From NCBI GenBank assembly GCA_029844215.1, contig CM056733.1, positions 53,395,142 to 53,459,141 of the forward strand: a DNA stretch of 64,000 bases, in the 5' to 3' direction. The translations under genes were made by a program, and so were the position numbers. Positions 33,744 to 44,890 of this stretch are shown one piece after another. The notes beneath the pieces are model-generated. The model did not search any database, was not told where the DNA came from, and worked only from the letters and a program-made list of their open reading frames with translations. The stretch is from Przewalskia tangutica. Taxonomy: Eukaryota > Streptophyta > Magnoliopsida > Solanales > Solanaceae. Within the stretch, counting starts at the first letter, position 1. Each line of letters begins with the position of its first letter.

Positions 33744-36247
33744 TATACCTGTCAACCGGTCAGGTTGACCGGACCGGCCAGTTGACCGTAGTTTAACCGC
33801 CGGCGGCCGGTGAAGCATCTGGGTTGGGGTTGGGTTGGCCCCAACCCCAACCGACGTTATTTAAAAACGTAAGACCGGGCCCTGTTAGGCGATAGCGAAA
33901 CCTGATTAGATTCTGGGTTAACCGACCGGACCGATAACAAAAAAATTAAAAAATTGCCCAACGGTCAAAATGGCCGTTGGGCTTGGAAGAAGTGGGGCGG
34001 TGGCAATGGTCATTTCGATTGTCGATATTTATTTATTTTTTTTTTGTTTTTTTGTTTTGTTTTATTATTTATTTTAATTCCATTTTTACCCTTTAAAAAA
34101 TCTATAAATTATCTACATTTTCTTCATTTTTATCACACAACATTTCTCTCAATTCTCTTATTCTCAATTTCTCATACTCTCTTAATCATCTTTATTATCA
34201 ATTTTCAAGTTATTAATATTATTAGTTTTCAAATTCAAAGTAGCAAGACCTTGAGACTTGAGCTTGAGTTTCTATTGAATTCAATCCAGTTTGGTACACT
34301 CGTTTCATTCTCTAATTATTTTATTAAATTGTCATATTTATTTGTTGATTATTTAAATATTTTATAATGTCTTTACTAAGGGGAATTGCGTCGGAATTGT
34401 AGTAAATCTAGTTCAAGGGTAAAAATCTGTAGGTTCTTCATCATCTAATCAAAATATAGATTATGATCAAATGCAAGAAGATTTTGGAATAGAAGATAAT
34501 GAATGTGATAACGTTCAATTAGATGATATTGATGAACTTGAAGAACAAGAACCTCTTACACCTACTAGTGAGACCTAAATTCATGCCAGAAGAGATTATT
34601 ACACGGTGGAATTATACTTATTTATTTTTAAAAGAATGTTATAAGTATAAAGACCCCATAACACATGTTGCAAATGCGCATTGTAAGAACGTGATGTATA
34701 TGTTAGCAAGCGAACATTGGAAATCAATTGGTGAACTTTTAAAATTTTTACGTAAATTTTACACTGCAATTGAATTTTCGGATCTTATTACCAACGATTT
34801 GTAATGCTTTAGCTCATATAGCTGAAATTTCATATTTACTTTATGGGTTAAAATCAAATGTGAAATATAAAGATGCGATTCTGATTATGTTTGAAAAGTT
34901 TAAAAATATTTTTTCCTATTCACGATGTTTATTGTATTAGTGCGATCTTAAATCCTTCTATTAAAAAGTAGATTGTCATAATTTAATATTTAGTTTATAT
35001 AATTATATGGAAATAGGTCAAACAGAAACTCCATCTTCATTTGATTGCATAAGTAAACTTGATACTAATTTAACTACATTATATGAATATTATGCTACAT
35101 TACATGATAACACCAACTCTGCTACTAATATTCCTTCTAGTTACGGTTACGTCTACACTGCGCAGATTCAATGATGATGCGATGAAGAAGAATCTTTAGA
35201 CATATGGAGCACTTTTACAACACAACCAACCATGGCCGATCTTGCGATGAGATGCGCTTTATTTGCAAAAGCCGGCGGAGAGAAGAAAAATTTTGACCCT
35301 TTACAATGGTGGCAGGATAACAAAAGGCAATTCCCGGTACTTGCAGCGATGGCCCGGGATGTTCTTAATGTGTCGATCTCAACAGTGGCTTCTGAAAGTG
35401 CATTTAGCCAAGCACGAGATCAAATAGGAGACACACGTCACTCATTGGGTGGAAGCACATTAGAAGTGTTAGTCCGCAAGGGATTGGATCGGATCGTAGA
35501 GAAGAAATCAAGGATGTGGAGACGTTGATTATCCGAAGATGAAGAAATAGGCAATATTTTGGAAGCGGGAGCGGAGGCGGGCGGAATTAATACTCGGTTA
35601 GAGGCTATGGGCATAACCAATTCAATCAACCTATAGATTACGAAGAACTTGCAAAAGGATGCATAATATGTAAATCAAATTATTATTACTTCATTATGTA
35701 CTCTTATTAACGTTATGAAAGTTCAAAAGTTTACATCTTATCATTAATTTTAATTTTACTATCTATTTAGTTGTTAATCATATTACTTATAAGTTATAAT
35801 GTTATATACTTATATGATATATCTACTAATCTAATAAATTATTAAAAGTATAATTACAAATTTACAATATAAAGTTATAAACTATAAAGTATAAAGTTAT
35901 AAACTATAGTATAAAGTATAAAGTTATAAACTATAAAATCAAAAGTTAACTTTAAAGTTTCAATTTTAATATATACAACTAAATTATATATTATATTATT
36001 ATATTACATATTTAAATTGAATTTAGTTTATATTATAGAAAATAAATACTAGAATTAAAAAAAAAAAAAAAAAAAATAGAAACCGGACCGGTTGGACCGG
36101 TTCTGACCCGAATCATGCGGGCCAACATGGAATCGGTAACGACGGACGGTTGGCGATAGTCGTGAGCCGGACCGTGCAGGTCGGTCCGAACCTAAACCCG
36201 GTAATGGGCTACCGGTCCGGACCGGGCTGACCCGTTAGACACCTATA
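33744..36247 (+). mobile_element. hAT DNA transposon, deleted, 8-bp target duplication
   Basis: Ends are imperfect inverted repeats: TATACCTGTCAACCGGTCAG on the left and TATAGGTGTCTAACGGGTCAG-like on the reversed right end, rich in ACCGGTCCGG steps. The 8-bp duplication GTTTTAAA is the hallmark length of hAT elements. The 2.5 kb interior encodes only parts of a transposase (34438-35530), so the copy is not autonomous. It inserted after this LTR and its sister at 59408 were separate sequences, because the sister has the empty site. Confidence 0.92.
34438..35530 (+). pseudogene. hAT transposase remnant
   Basis: Fragments in order: an acidic stretch (about 34440-34575, many Asp/Glu); a region with TRWNYTYLFLKECYKYK (about 34605-34660) and HWKSIGELLKFLRKFY, typical of the middle of plant hAT transposases; a frame-shifted stretch to about 35170; and an open C-terminus from 35232 with FDPLQWWQDNKRQFPVLAAM and ISTVASESAFS, the hAT dimerisation domain. 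The N-terminal BED zinc finger and the first catalytic region are missing. The protein would cut and paste the element by a DDE-type reaction. This copy has several stops and frame changes and cannot do so. Confidence 0.9.
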
Positions 36248-36255
36248 GTTTTAAA
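36248..36255. repeat. hAT target duplication, right copy (GTTTTAAA)
   Basis: Matches 33736-33743. The LTR continues directly after it with ctacttggtatg, as in the uninterrupted LTR at 60605. Confidence 0.93.
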
Positions 36256-37356
36256 CTACTTGGTATGAATTGTGGGGAGGAATTTTACATGTATTGTTAG
36301 GCGTGTAAATCCCCTTTGGTTGGTTGTTGTTTGGAGCCTTAAATGTGGCATGTTTGGTTATTGTATTCGACTTGAAAAAGGTGGCAAAGTGAGTAGAAAC
36401 AAAGGAAGTCTTGCGATTTTCCGTAGAATTAGAGACCGTACACTTAGTATTAGTCTACGTTAGAGACTAGAAGTTAATAGTCTTGTTGTGACCATTATAG
36501 GTTGACACTTCTACGTACGGCGTATTCGGCTTAGCTTGTGGATATTAGCCGAAAAGGTATGTGAACTATCTCCTCTTCTAGCATGATTCCTTAAGATTAA
36601 GAAAGTATGTTCTACTCCTTAAATGATCCATTCCTTGGTTGTATTTGGATTGCCTAGAATAGAATTTGTTCTATGTACTTCCTTGATTGTACTTTGATGT
36701 TTAAATTGTAAGTTGTAAAATCCATTTTCTTAGTGAAGTTTGAATTCTTAAAAGTGAAAGTATTTTACTTAAAGTACATAGAGTCTTGAAAAAGAAGTGG
36801 TTTCCAAATCTTTTGGCTAGTGCCTTAGTTCCAAAACCTAAAGGTCATTATAATGACTTTAGAAGTCAAAGGAGTGATTTACTTATTTGATTTAAAAGAG
36901 GAGAAAGTACATGGTTTAAGAGAAGTAATTTGTCTTAAAGGTGTGAGTTACTTGAAGTTTAAAAGTAGAAGAAACTCGTTTTCTTTATATTAAGAGACTT
37001 GAAGTAATTTGAAAGTTAAGAACTTGTTTTGCAAGTATGTGATACTTGGTTTTTAAAGTATAAGTCTCTTGGTCATAAAAGGAATGGATATGTCAAAAAC
37101 CATAAAGGGTTATAACGGCTTTATGGGAAGTTGGTTATAACGGCTTTATGGAAGGTTAAGAAAGTTGTCTATTTTGATTAATGGGCATAAGTTGCCTAGA
37201 TTGTGAAAATTTGAAGTTACTTGATTTCAAGCCTTGAAATGAGTTTTCTAAAAGTGTAGTAACTTACTTTGAAAAATAGACATGCCTTGATACTACGGGT
37301 GTTAGTATCTTGGGGTCTACATAAAAAGGAGTCTTTTGAAAAGAATGTACGTACGT

Positions 37357-38270
37357 AGTACTTTGGCCTGTTTAATTGAGAATAATTCTATGTGATGCCT
37401 TGATTAGTACTTTGGCTTGATAAATTGAGAATTTGTCTAAGTGTGCCTTGATAAGTACTTTGGCTTGTTAAATGAGAATTATTCTATTTGTACCCTGATA
37501 AGTACTTTGGCTTGTTAAATGAGAATTATTCTATTTGTGCCCTGATAAGTACTTTGGCTTGTTAAATGAGAATTATTCTATTTGTGCCCTGATAAGTACT
37601 TTGGCTTGTTAAATGAGAATTATTCTATTTGAGCCAGTATAAGTACTTTGGCTTCTTAAATGAGAATTATTCTATTTGTGCCTGATAAGTACTTTGGATT
37701 GTTAAATGAGAATTATTATATTTGTGCCATGATAAGTACTTTGGCTTGTTAAATGAGAATTATTCTATTTGTGCCCTGATAAGTACTTTGGCTTGTTAAA
37801 TGAGAATTATTCTATTTGTGCCCTGATAAGTACTTTGGCTTGTTAAATGAGAATTATTCTATTTGTGCCTTGATAAGTACTTTGGCTTGTTAAATGAGAA
37901 TTATTCTATTTGTGCTGATAAGTACTTTGGCTTGTTAAATGAGAATTATTCTATTTGTGCCTGATAAGTACTTTGGCTTGTTAAATGAGAATTATTCTAT
38001 TTGTACCACTGATAAGTACTTTGGCTTGTTAAATGAGAATTATTCTATTTGTGCCTGATAAGTACTTTGGCTTGTTAAATGAGAATTATTCTATTTGTGC
38101 CCTGATAAGTACTTTGGCTTGTTAAATGAGAATTATTCTATTTGTGCCTTGATAAGTACTTTGGCTTGTTAAATGAGAATTATTCTATTTGTGCCCTGAT
38201 AAGTACTTTGGCTTGTTAAATGAGAACTATTCTATTTGTGCCTTGATAAGTACTTTGGCTTGGTTAATTG
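37357..38270 (+). repeat. 47-bp tandem array in the 5' LTR, about 20 units
   Basis: Units read gataagtactttggcttgtt, aaatgagaattattctattt and gtgccct, with mostly 46-48 bp period. The first two and the last are diverged, as usual at array edges. I count about 20 units by the agtactttgg core, against about 17 in the sister LTR. Confidence 0.95.
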
Positions 38271-38499
38271 AGAATTAACCTATGTGTGCTGGTGATAGCC
38301 TTTGAGTACAAGTATTATGTTTTATTATGTTGCCGCGACTCTCGGTTGGAGGGCCGACTGTCTTGTTGTAAGTTACTTGGACGTACCGACAGTGATGTGG
38401 GATTCCACGGGTATGCTTCCGTTATTTGTAGTACTGGGTTAAATTCCCAGATTTTTATAAAAGACATGGTAGTGCTTGTGTCTTGTTTGAGGGTCGGTC

Positions 38500-38800
38500 G
38501 AGATAGGGTAAGAGTATAAATGAGGGGCAAGCCCCAAGACGTTATACCACATCCTCCAGGGTAAGAGTATTAGTGAGGGGTAAACCCCAAGACTGTACCA
38601 CACCGCTTTATGTGTTGTTTGTGGCCGGTTGAGATAGGGTAAGAGTATAAATGAGGGCAAGCCCAAGACGTTATACCACCTTCCGGGGTAAGAGTATAAG
38701 TGAGGTAAACCCGAGATGCTATACCACCGCTTACCACCTCCTCCAGGGTAAGAGTATTATTGAGGGGTAAACCCCCAAGATGCTATACCACCGGTGGGAC
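38500..38800 (+). repeat. Palindrome-bearing repeat (gaggggcaagcccc type)
   Basis: Five or so units of about 60-70 bp with gggtaagagtat(a/t)a, then gaggggcaagccccaagac or the variant gaggggtaaacccccaagac, then ttataccacc. The central ggggcaagcccc can form a short stem. The sister array lies at 62700-63000. Confidence 0.8.
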
Positions 38801-39444
38801 TTGATGTTATATTATATCATGGACTGGCGGTGAGAAGGATTCCACGCATGATTGATATTATGGGCGTGAGACCCATGGTTATGTTTTAGTAACGACTTTG
38901 AGGGCATGCGTCCCTGACTTGATATGAATGTTTATGTATTGTGAACTGTAATTTGATTATCATACATGTCTCCGTTTTGTTAGATCGTATGATTTGTTTA
39001 CGATATTTTCGGTTCCACATACTTGGTACATTCTTCGTCTTGACCTCCTGCCGAAGTGCGTTCATCTGCAGTTTAGGTCTGCTGTTTGGTGATCGGCAGT
39101 GTAGGATCTGCTCGAGTTTTTGGATAGCTCCTTACATTCGAGTTTATCTTTTTGGTATAAGTTCTTTCGATCTGAGGCTTTATGCGATTATGGGTACGGC
39201 GGGGCCTTTTCCCGTCATAATTCAGTTTAACTCTTAGAGGTCTGTATTCATATGTGGGATTGGACTCATGTACGGTGTAGTGTCTTTTGTTATGTATTGT
39301 ATATGGCAGCCTTGTCGGCTTTTCCCTTGCACGTACAAAAAAAAAAGGTGTTATTTAAATTCCGCAGTTTTACTTAGTTGTTAAGGTAGAAGGGTGCCCA
39401 GGTAGGGCACCAGTCACGGGACCGGGGTTCGGGGTGTGACAGAG

Positions 39445-39456
39445 TGGTATCAGAGC
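39445..39456 (+). promoter_or_regulatory. Primer binding site (initiator Met tRNA)
   Basis: TGGTATCAGAGC, the standard Met-tRNA primer site of plant LTR elements, three bases after the LTR end TGACA. This fixes the + orientation of the nested Tekay-like element. Confidence 0.93.
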
Positions 39457-39504
39457 AGTCAGTCCTCGGAATGTTTACAGACCGTGTCTAGTAAAGTATT
39501 GATT

Positions 39505-39509
39505 ATCGG
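39505..39509. repeat. Target duplication of the three-LTR array, left (ATCGG)
   Basis: ATCGG precedes the array and ATCGA (57515-57519) follows it; four of five bases match. Joining the flanks restores a continuous Tekay-type leader (tgttgcgcgccacacccata after the site). Confidence 0.75.
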
Positions 39510-42500
39510 TGTCGCGCCCTTTTTCGACCGCGACATTTTTAGCGAATCCTGCTTAAATAAAAAAGTGTTAGAAAATAAATAAAAGGTGCTAAAATGTTTA
39601 AAAGGCTTAAAGGTTTTAAAAATGCAAAAGTGCTAGAAATGCAAAAAGTGCTAAGATTTAAGAAGGTGCTAAATGCTAAAGGGTTCGCGGAGTCGCCACC
39701 TAATTAGTTTGAGTGAATTAGGACACCTAAATGTTTAACTAGTTTAAAGTAAAACATTAACTCCATTTAATGGTCTGCTAAACTTAATGAGATTCTGGGT
39801 AAGAGTTCTTTATTAATCTAGAGGGAAGGGGTTAGGCACCCTCTAAGATCCGCTAACTTGCGGTTGTCCTGCCAAACCTAGGGTAATTATTATATTTAAG
39901 AAAAATGCAAAATAAAAGCTCTCTCTTAATAAAATGTTAGGAAATAAAATAAATGCTAAAATGTTTAAAGGTGCTTAAGTCTAAAAAGGGGAAAAAGGTG
40001 CTATATGCGAAAGAATGCTAAGAGGTGCTAAAATATTAAGGGTTAAAGACGCTTAAAAAGTGCTAGCAATTTAAAGGTGCTAAGTGTAAACAAAGTAGTG
40101 CTAGGGTGCTTACATATTAAAAGGGTGCTAAGGGATTAATTTTAAAAGTAAAGGGTGCTAAAAGTGCAAAATGCTAAAAGAGGTGCTAAAAATGCTAAAG
40201 GGTGCAAAATGCTAAAATGCTAAAGGTATTAAACGCCCAGGGGTGATTTAAAGTGCTAAAAGGGCTAGAAATGCTAAAGAATGCTAAGAGGGTGCTTTAT
40301 GGACTAATTATGTGTTCATGCAAAGGTTATTTATGAACTAGTTAGGTATACTGCTAGCTAAATTAATCTTGCTAAACCTGCGTACAATATTATATAAGGT
40401 GCTTTAAGATGATTCTTGAGAGTTTAGGAAGAAATCTGTTATGGATTTTAATAAGAAACAAAATGTTAGTTTTATGATGCAAGTTAAATTATTTAGACAT
40501 GCATGACAATCTTAAAAAAAAGTAAGTTAAGCGATGAACTTTAAATTACCTTCCCCACTTATATGTTTAAAGGCTTAATTATTCTAGACATCCTATTAAT
40601 TACAAAATTAAGTAATAAAATTGCAATAAACAAATAAGGCATAAAATGAGGCAATCGAATTTAAAGATTAGGAGGAGTTGAGACGGATGACAACGTCGTC
40701 TTGTCCTATTTTGTTTAAGGATTCTCTGAAGCGGGAATGCGAATGCGGGTGCACATAGACGCGGTTTGCCATTTGAAGCGGCTCGCGATGAGTCTCGCCG
40801 TGAGACTCTTTATTTTGCTCCGGTGCGTTTCATGTAGAAATAAAGAAGAAGATAAAGATTAGTAAATCTTTCAAACCTTGTGACGAATAGATAAAACGCC
40901 ATATAAATTTAACATATATATATTTTCAATTTCATAAGCTGTGTGACCAAGATGAGATAACGAGTTCAAGCACAATGGATCCCAACATTGTTCAAACAAG
41001 TATTGGGCCTTGATAATGCAAATAAACACAAAAGGAAAAAGCAGGCCCAAATGCTTTTTTACGGACCAAAGTAGATTACGGATTTGATTCTAGGCCTCAT
41101 TCTGATGCGAGGAAAAAGAAAAGACATGCGAATGTAACAATTATCAAGATTTATGGAGAATAAATTGGTCCAAATGCAATATGAGCCCAACGGATGTATG
41201 AACATAGTCACATAAGCATATAAACCCACGTTGCACATTTCTAGTCGATCTAGACAGAACATCCAAAGTATATGTAATATACTGAGGATATACAAGTCTT
41301 TATGACCTTAATACATCTAGTGTGCGATTAGGCTTCTACCTGTATACCACGAAAGTATATCATAGTATTTTCAACAAGCGTGATGAAAGCATAGAGAAAA
41401 GCGAGCCAACTGCAATAATTTTAGCATCCACGATAGAAGAAGAAGAATGTCGTAGGATACCTGGTCGTATTATACTCTCGATGCGGATATCTGAACATCT
41501 GACGAGTGCGCCATGATTTAGTGTTGAAACATACACGATTTTAACTTACTTATTTTACTTCCCAATGGACCAAACATCGGACACACAATAACCAGAGGAT
41601 AGATTTCAAAAAAATGCAGGATATCAAAGCAGACATCATTTAGGTTGCGTGAGAATGATATGACACAACACATAGCTCGGCGTATTATAAGCGAGGATGG
41701 ATATGCAATCAATTAAAGATGGCATTTTAGGTATGCAGGTCAATTAGGCCTGAGTCTTATTACCATTTCATGAAGGCGGCAGGGCCACGGACATGGGCTA
41801 AACCCGGTAGACATATGGCAAGAACCCAAATCACTACTCAAACAGAATATCTGATTCCATAGATGCAAAACACTCTGCAAGTATCATTTTCTTGAAAGAG
41901 CAAAACAATTTCAGCAGCGGGCATGACGGGATTGCGACATCACATTTATGCATTAATGAACACAAATAGTATCAACGAACTAACTAACACATCGGGCATT
42001 ATAGTCACGATAATATAAGCGGACTATGACATGATTAATATAGCAAGCACGTAAAATACAAAGAAAATATGAAATAAATCAAGGTCGAGGAAGTTGAGTT
42101 TACCTTCTCCGACGACGAGCGGCGTATCAAGTCGTCGGTCAATCGACGGGTTTTGGGTTTGCGATGCGAATGAAAGGGAGAAGGTTTACTCACCGATTTT
42201 TGGTGGAATTAAGAGAAGGGTTCGACTGATGCTAAGGGTATCCCCGTCGATGCTATAGGTCCCTGTCTTTTCTGCTCTGTGTTCTTAACTGTGAGGAAGG
42301 TGCTGAGCTTCCTTTCCCGGTCTTGCTCTTGCTTAACGCTAAGAAGTGTCCGTCTCGTTTATGCCTTTGCATGTGCTTATATAGCCATGTTTTGGGTTCC
42401 TATTAGGTAAGTAATAAAGGTGATTACGGGCTTGATATGGTGCTGATTCGATCGCGATTCGGTTATGGCAAGTTATATCTTTTCGAAGCTGGGTGTGCAT

Positions 42501-43412
42501 GGGTAAGGAAAGGGTTCGATTCGCCGGATTCTCAGGCGAGAATCACGGCAGGGAAGGTGCGGCGATGGCTGCTGGTTTCTAGTTCTAGGTTTAGGTTTTT
42601 TTTTGTTGGGTTTTGTGTGAGGACGATGGGGATGTGTAAGTATGAAGAATGGGCTGCGGGTCATGGGGAAATAAGGAAAGAGGGCTTGCGGGTCGCGGGT
42701 TTTGGGCCAGTGGATGGTGGGCTGGTGATATTAATAAGGGTAGTTAGTTTAATTAGGTATTTAATTAGGTAGTGTTTAATTATTTAATTAGGGGTAAATT
42801 GTTTTAAAAGGTAGTAATAAATTGTGCTTATTTAATTAGGTGCTTTATTAATTTAATTGTTATAAATGCGGGTGTGCCATTTAATTAGCGCTTAATATTT
42901 TAGAATGCGGCGCTATCATTTAAAATCTTATTATTGTGCATTATTGCGAAGTTAAATTAAAATTGAATTGAGTTTAGATTAAATTATTTAAATGCTAAAT
43001 GCAAGTATGATATTTAAGAATTATTTAAAGCTTTATAAATGCGACGCTATTAAATGCATGTATTAGATTAAATTGATTTTAAAATACAAATGATTGTGAA
43101 ATTATCTGGCGTATTAATAAATGCGGCTATGCTACTTGCCACGACGTCATTGCTAAATTATTTATTTTATGTATTTATTCATTATTTAAGAATTACGACA
43201 GAGCTTGAAATTAATTAATGCGGGCGCGAGACTCTAAATGCTTAATACTCTACGTAGAAAATGCGAAGTTATTATTAAATTGTTTATTTATGCATGTATT
43301 TATGTTTTATTGCTGCATTTTATTATAAGAAATCATAAAAAATTATTTTTGCAAAATTAGTCTAATTTTATAGTTAATGACTGGACGGGAGGGTCAAAAT
43401 TTGGTGTCAACA
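39510..43412 (-). repeat. LARD-like LTR, array copy 1
   Basis: tgtcgcgccc to ttggtgtcaaca. It has a long aaatgctaaag/gtgctaaaa-rich region (39590-40300) and a minus-strand TATA (ggctatataagc, about 42375-42387). Many differences from copy 3 are at CAG/CTG sites. The 111-codon open frame near 42437 is shared by all three copies and lies in U3; not considered a gene. Confidence 0.9.
39590..40300. repeat. Simple interspersed repeat of gtgctaaaatg type
   Basis: Irregular repeats of (g/a)tgctaaaa, aaagggtgct and aaatgctaaa fill this part of each LTR (also near 46650-47360 and 53620-54330, and shorter near 8930-9040). It is a low-complexity, AT-rich stretch without constant period. Confidence 0.75.
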
Positions 43413-44235
43413 GCTGTCCCTCTTTGTATGGAGATGATGGAAGAGTCTTCGGACAAAGACGTTGACTCATAGCCAATTTTGTCTCGATCTTCCGAATTGC
43501 AAAAATCTTTGGCGGTGTAGACAAGGTGACGTAAAAAAATCAAAATCTGTCCCAGTGTCGAGTTATGACGACACTGGGCTACCATGGTCTAAACACCAAG
43601 GCGGGCTAACACGGACTTAAAGGCTGTCGGTGTCGAGTTATGGCGACCTTTGGGCTACCATGGTCAAAACACGAGCAGGCTAACGCGGACTTAAAAGGCG
43701 TCGATGTCGAGTTATGATGACATTGGGCTATGGTGCAAAAAGTGAAAAATAAAAATAAAAATAAGCGGCTTGAACACAGGGTGTCTGCTATGGCTTATGG
43801 TCTTTGGGTTCTATGGTGATGTGGGCGAGTGGGCCAAGGCGGCGTACGCCGTTCATTGGGAAGGTTGGCCCCGACAAATTGCCGGTTATTTGTAAAGAAA
43901 ATCACGTTGTGCTCTGCTCCTGCGTGCTAAGACTTCAAACAAGCGGTTAGTGCATAGCTGTAAAGCGAGCGATGATCGTAATTTAAGAGTAATGCAACTG
44001 TGAGTAGAAAAGGTTATCCTGCAAAAATGTGATGCCTGCTGTGTTGATGCGATGCTGCAAATGCTGTGATTTTCGTCCTTGCACAGACGTGTTGCGGCAG
44101 TGGATGTGGATATGTCGTCATTGCTGCAACTGCCCCTGTAGACTAGAGCTCAAGAAAGAGTTAGTGCATAACTGCTAAGGCGAATAATAAAGCAAGCGTA
44201 AGAAATGCAATTTGAGTACGAAATCGTCCTGCGTG

Positions 44236-44890
44236 GATGTGATATCGCGATGATGGCGTCGTTTTTGGGCTTGTTGTCTTTGATAAGCGTCGCTGCTTGG
44301 GCGATATTCTTCTTTGGCGTCGTTGCGTGGACTTGATGTCTTGTCGCGTCATTGCACGGGCGTATTCTTTGCTGGCGTCGTTGCGTGGACTTGTTGATCA
44401 CGTCGTTATGCGGGCGATGTTCTTTCTGGCGTCGTTGCGTGGACTTGATGTGCTGATAACGTCATTGCCTGGACGTATTGTTGCTGGCGTCGTTGCGTGG
44501 ACTTCGATCACGTCGTTATGCGGGCGATGTTCTTCTTTGGCGTCATTTGGACTTCTTTGTCGCGATAACGTCATTGCACGGGCGTATTCTTTCTTTGGCG
44601 TCGTTGCGTGGACTTGTTGTGCTGATAACGTCGTTACTGGGCGATATTCTTGCGTGGCGTCGTTGCGTAGACTTCTTTGTCTTGATAACGTCGTTACTGG
44701 GCGATGTTCTTTCTTGGCGTCGTTGCGTAGACTTCTTTGTCTTGATAACGTCGTTACTGGGCGTGTTCTTCTTTGGCGTCGTTGCGTAGACTTGCTGTGC
44801 TGATAACGTCGTTGCGTGGACGTGTTGCTGCTGGCGTCGTTGCGTAGACTTGTTGTTCTGATAACGTCGTTGCTGGGCGATGTTCTTCTT
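44236..44890. repeat. About 60-bp tandem repeat in interior 1
   Basis: Units combine ggcgtcgttgcgtggacttg or ggcgtcgttgcgtagacttc with gataacgtcgttactgggcg and a ttcttctt end. The ggcgtcgtt core also forms the 18-bp minisatellite of the 8872 element at the homologous place, so the two arrays grew from one ancestral sequence. Confidence 0.85.

Larger units (their letters stand above)
32527..39441 (+). mobile_element. 5' LTR of the nested Tekay-like element, split by a hAT transposon
   Basis: Starts TGTTACACCCCGTAAGTTC and ends GGGGTGTGACA at 39441, three bases before a Met-tRNA primer site. Removing the hAT insertion (33744-36247 plus one target copy) leaves about 4.4 kb that aligns along its length with the LTR at 59408-63641. 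Differences include copy number of a 30-bp unit near 32757 (two here, one there) and of the 47-bp array. The LTR is the left end of a unit whose interior holds a gag fragment at 57656. Confidence 0.9.

Noticed and set aside
33954..34367. Hydrophobic 137-codon open frame that looks like a membrane protein
   Set aside because: It is T-rich non-coding DNA inside the hAT transposon (runs of ttttttt and ttcatt). Hydrophobic codons result from base composition.
37357..38270. CRISPR-like look of regular direct repeats
   Set aside because: Units abut without unique spacers, the genome is eukaryotic and the array is inside an LTR.
39445..39456. Possible tRNA fragment
   Set aside because: Only the 12 bases complementary to the tRNA 3' end are present. 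It is a primer binding site, with no cloverleaf around it.
42437..42772. 111-codon open frame found also at 49514-49837 and 56539-56874
   Set aside because: It lies in the LTR U3 on the strand opposite to element transcription, and the copies are near-identical because the LTRs are. Sharing is not evidence of selection here.
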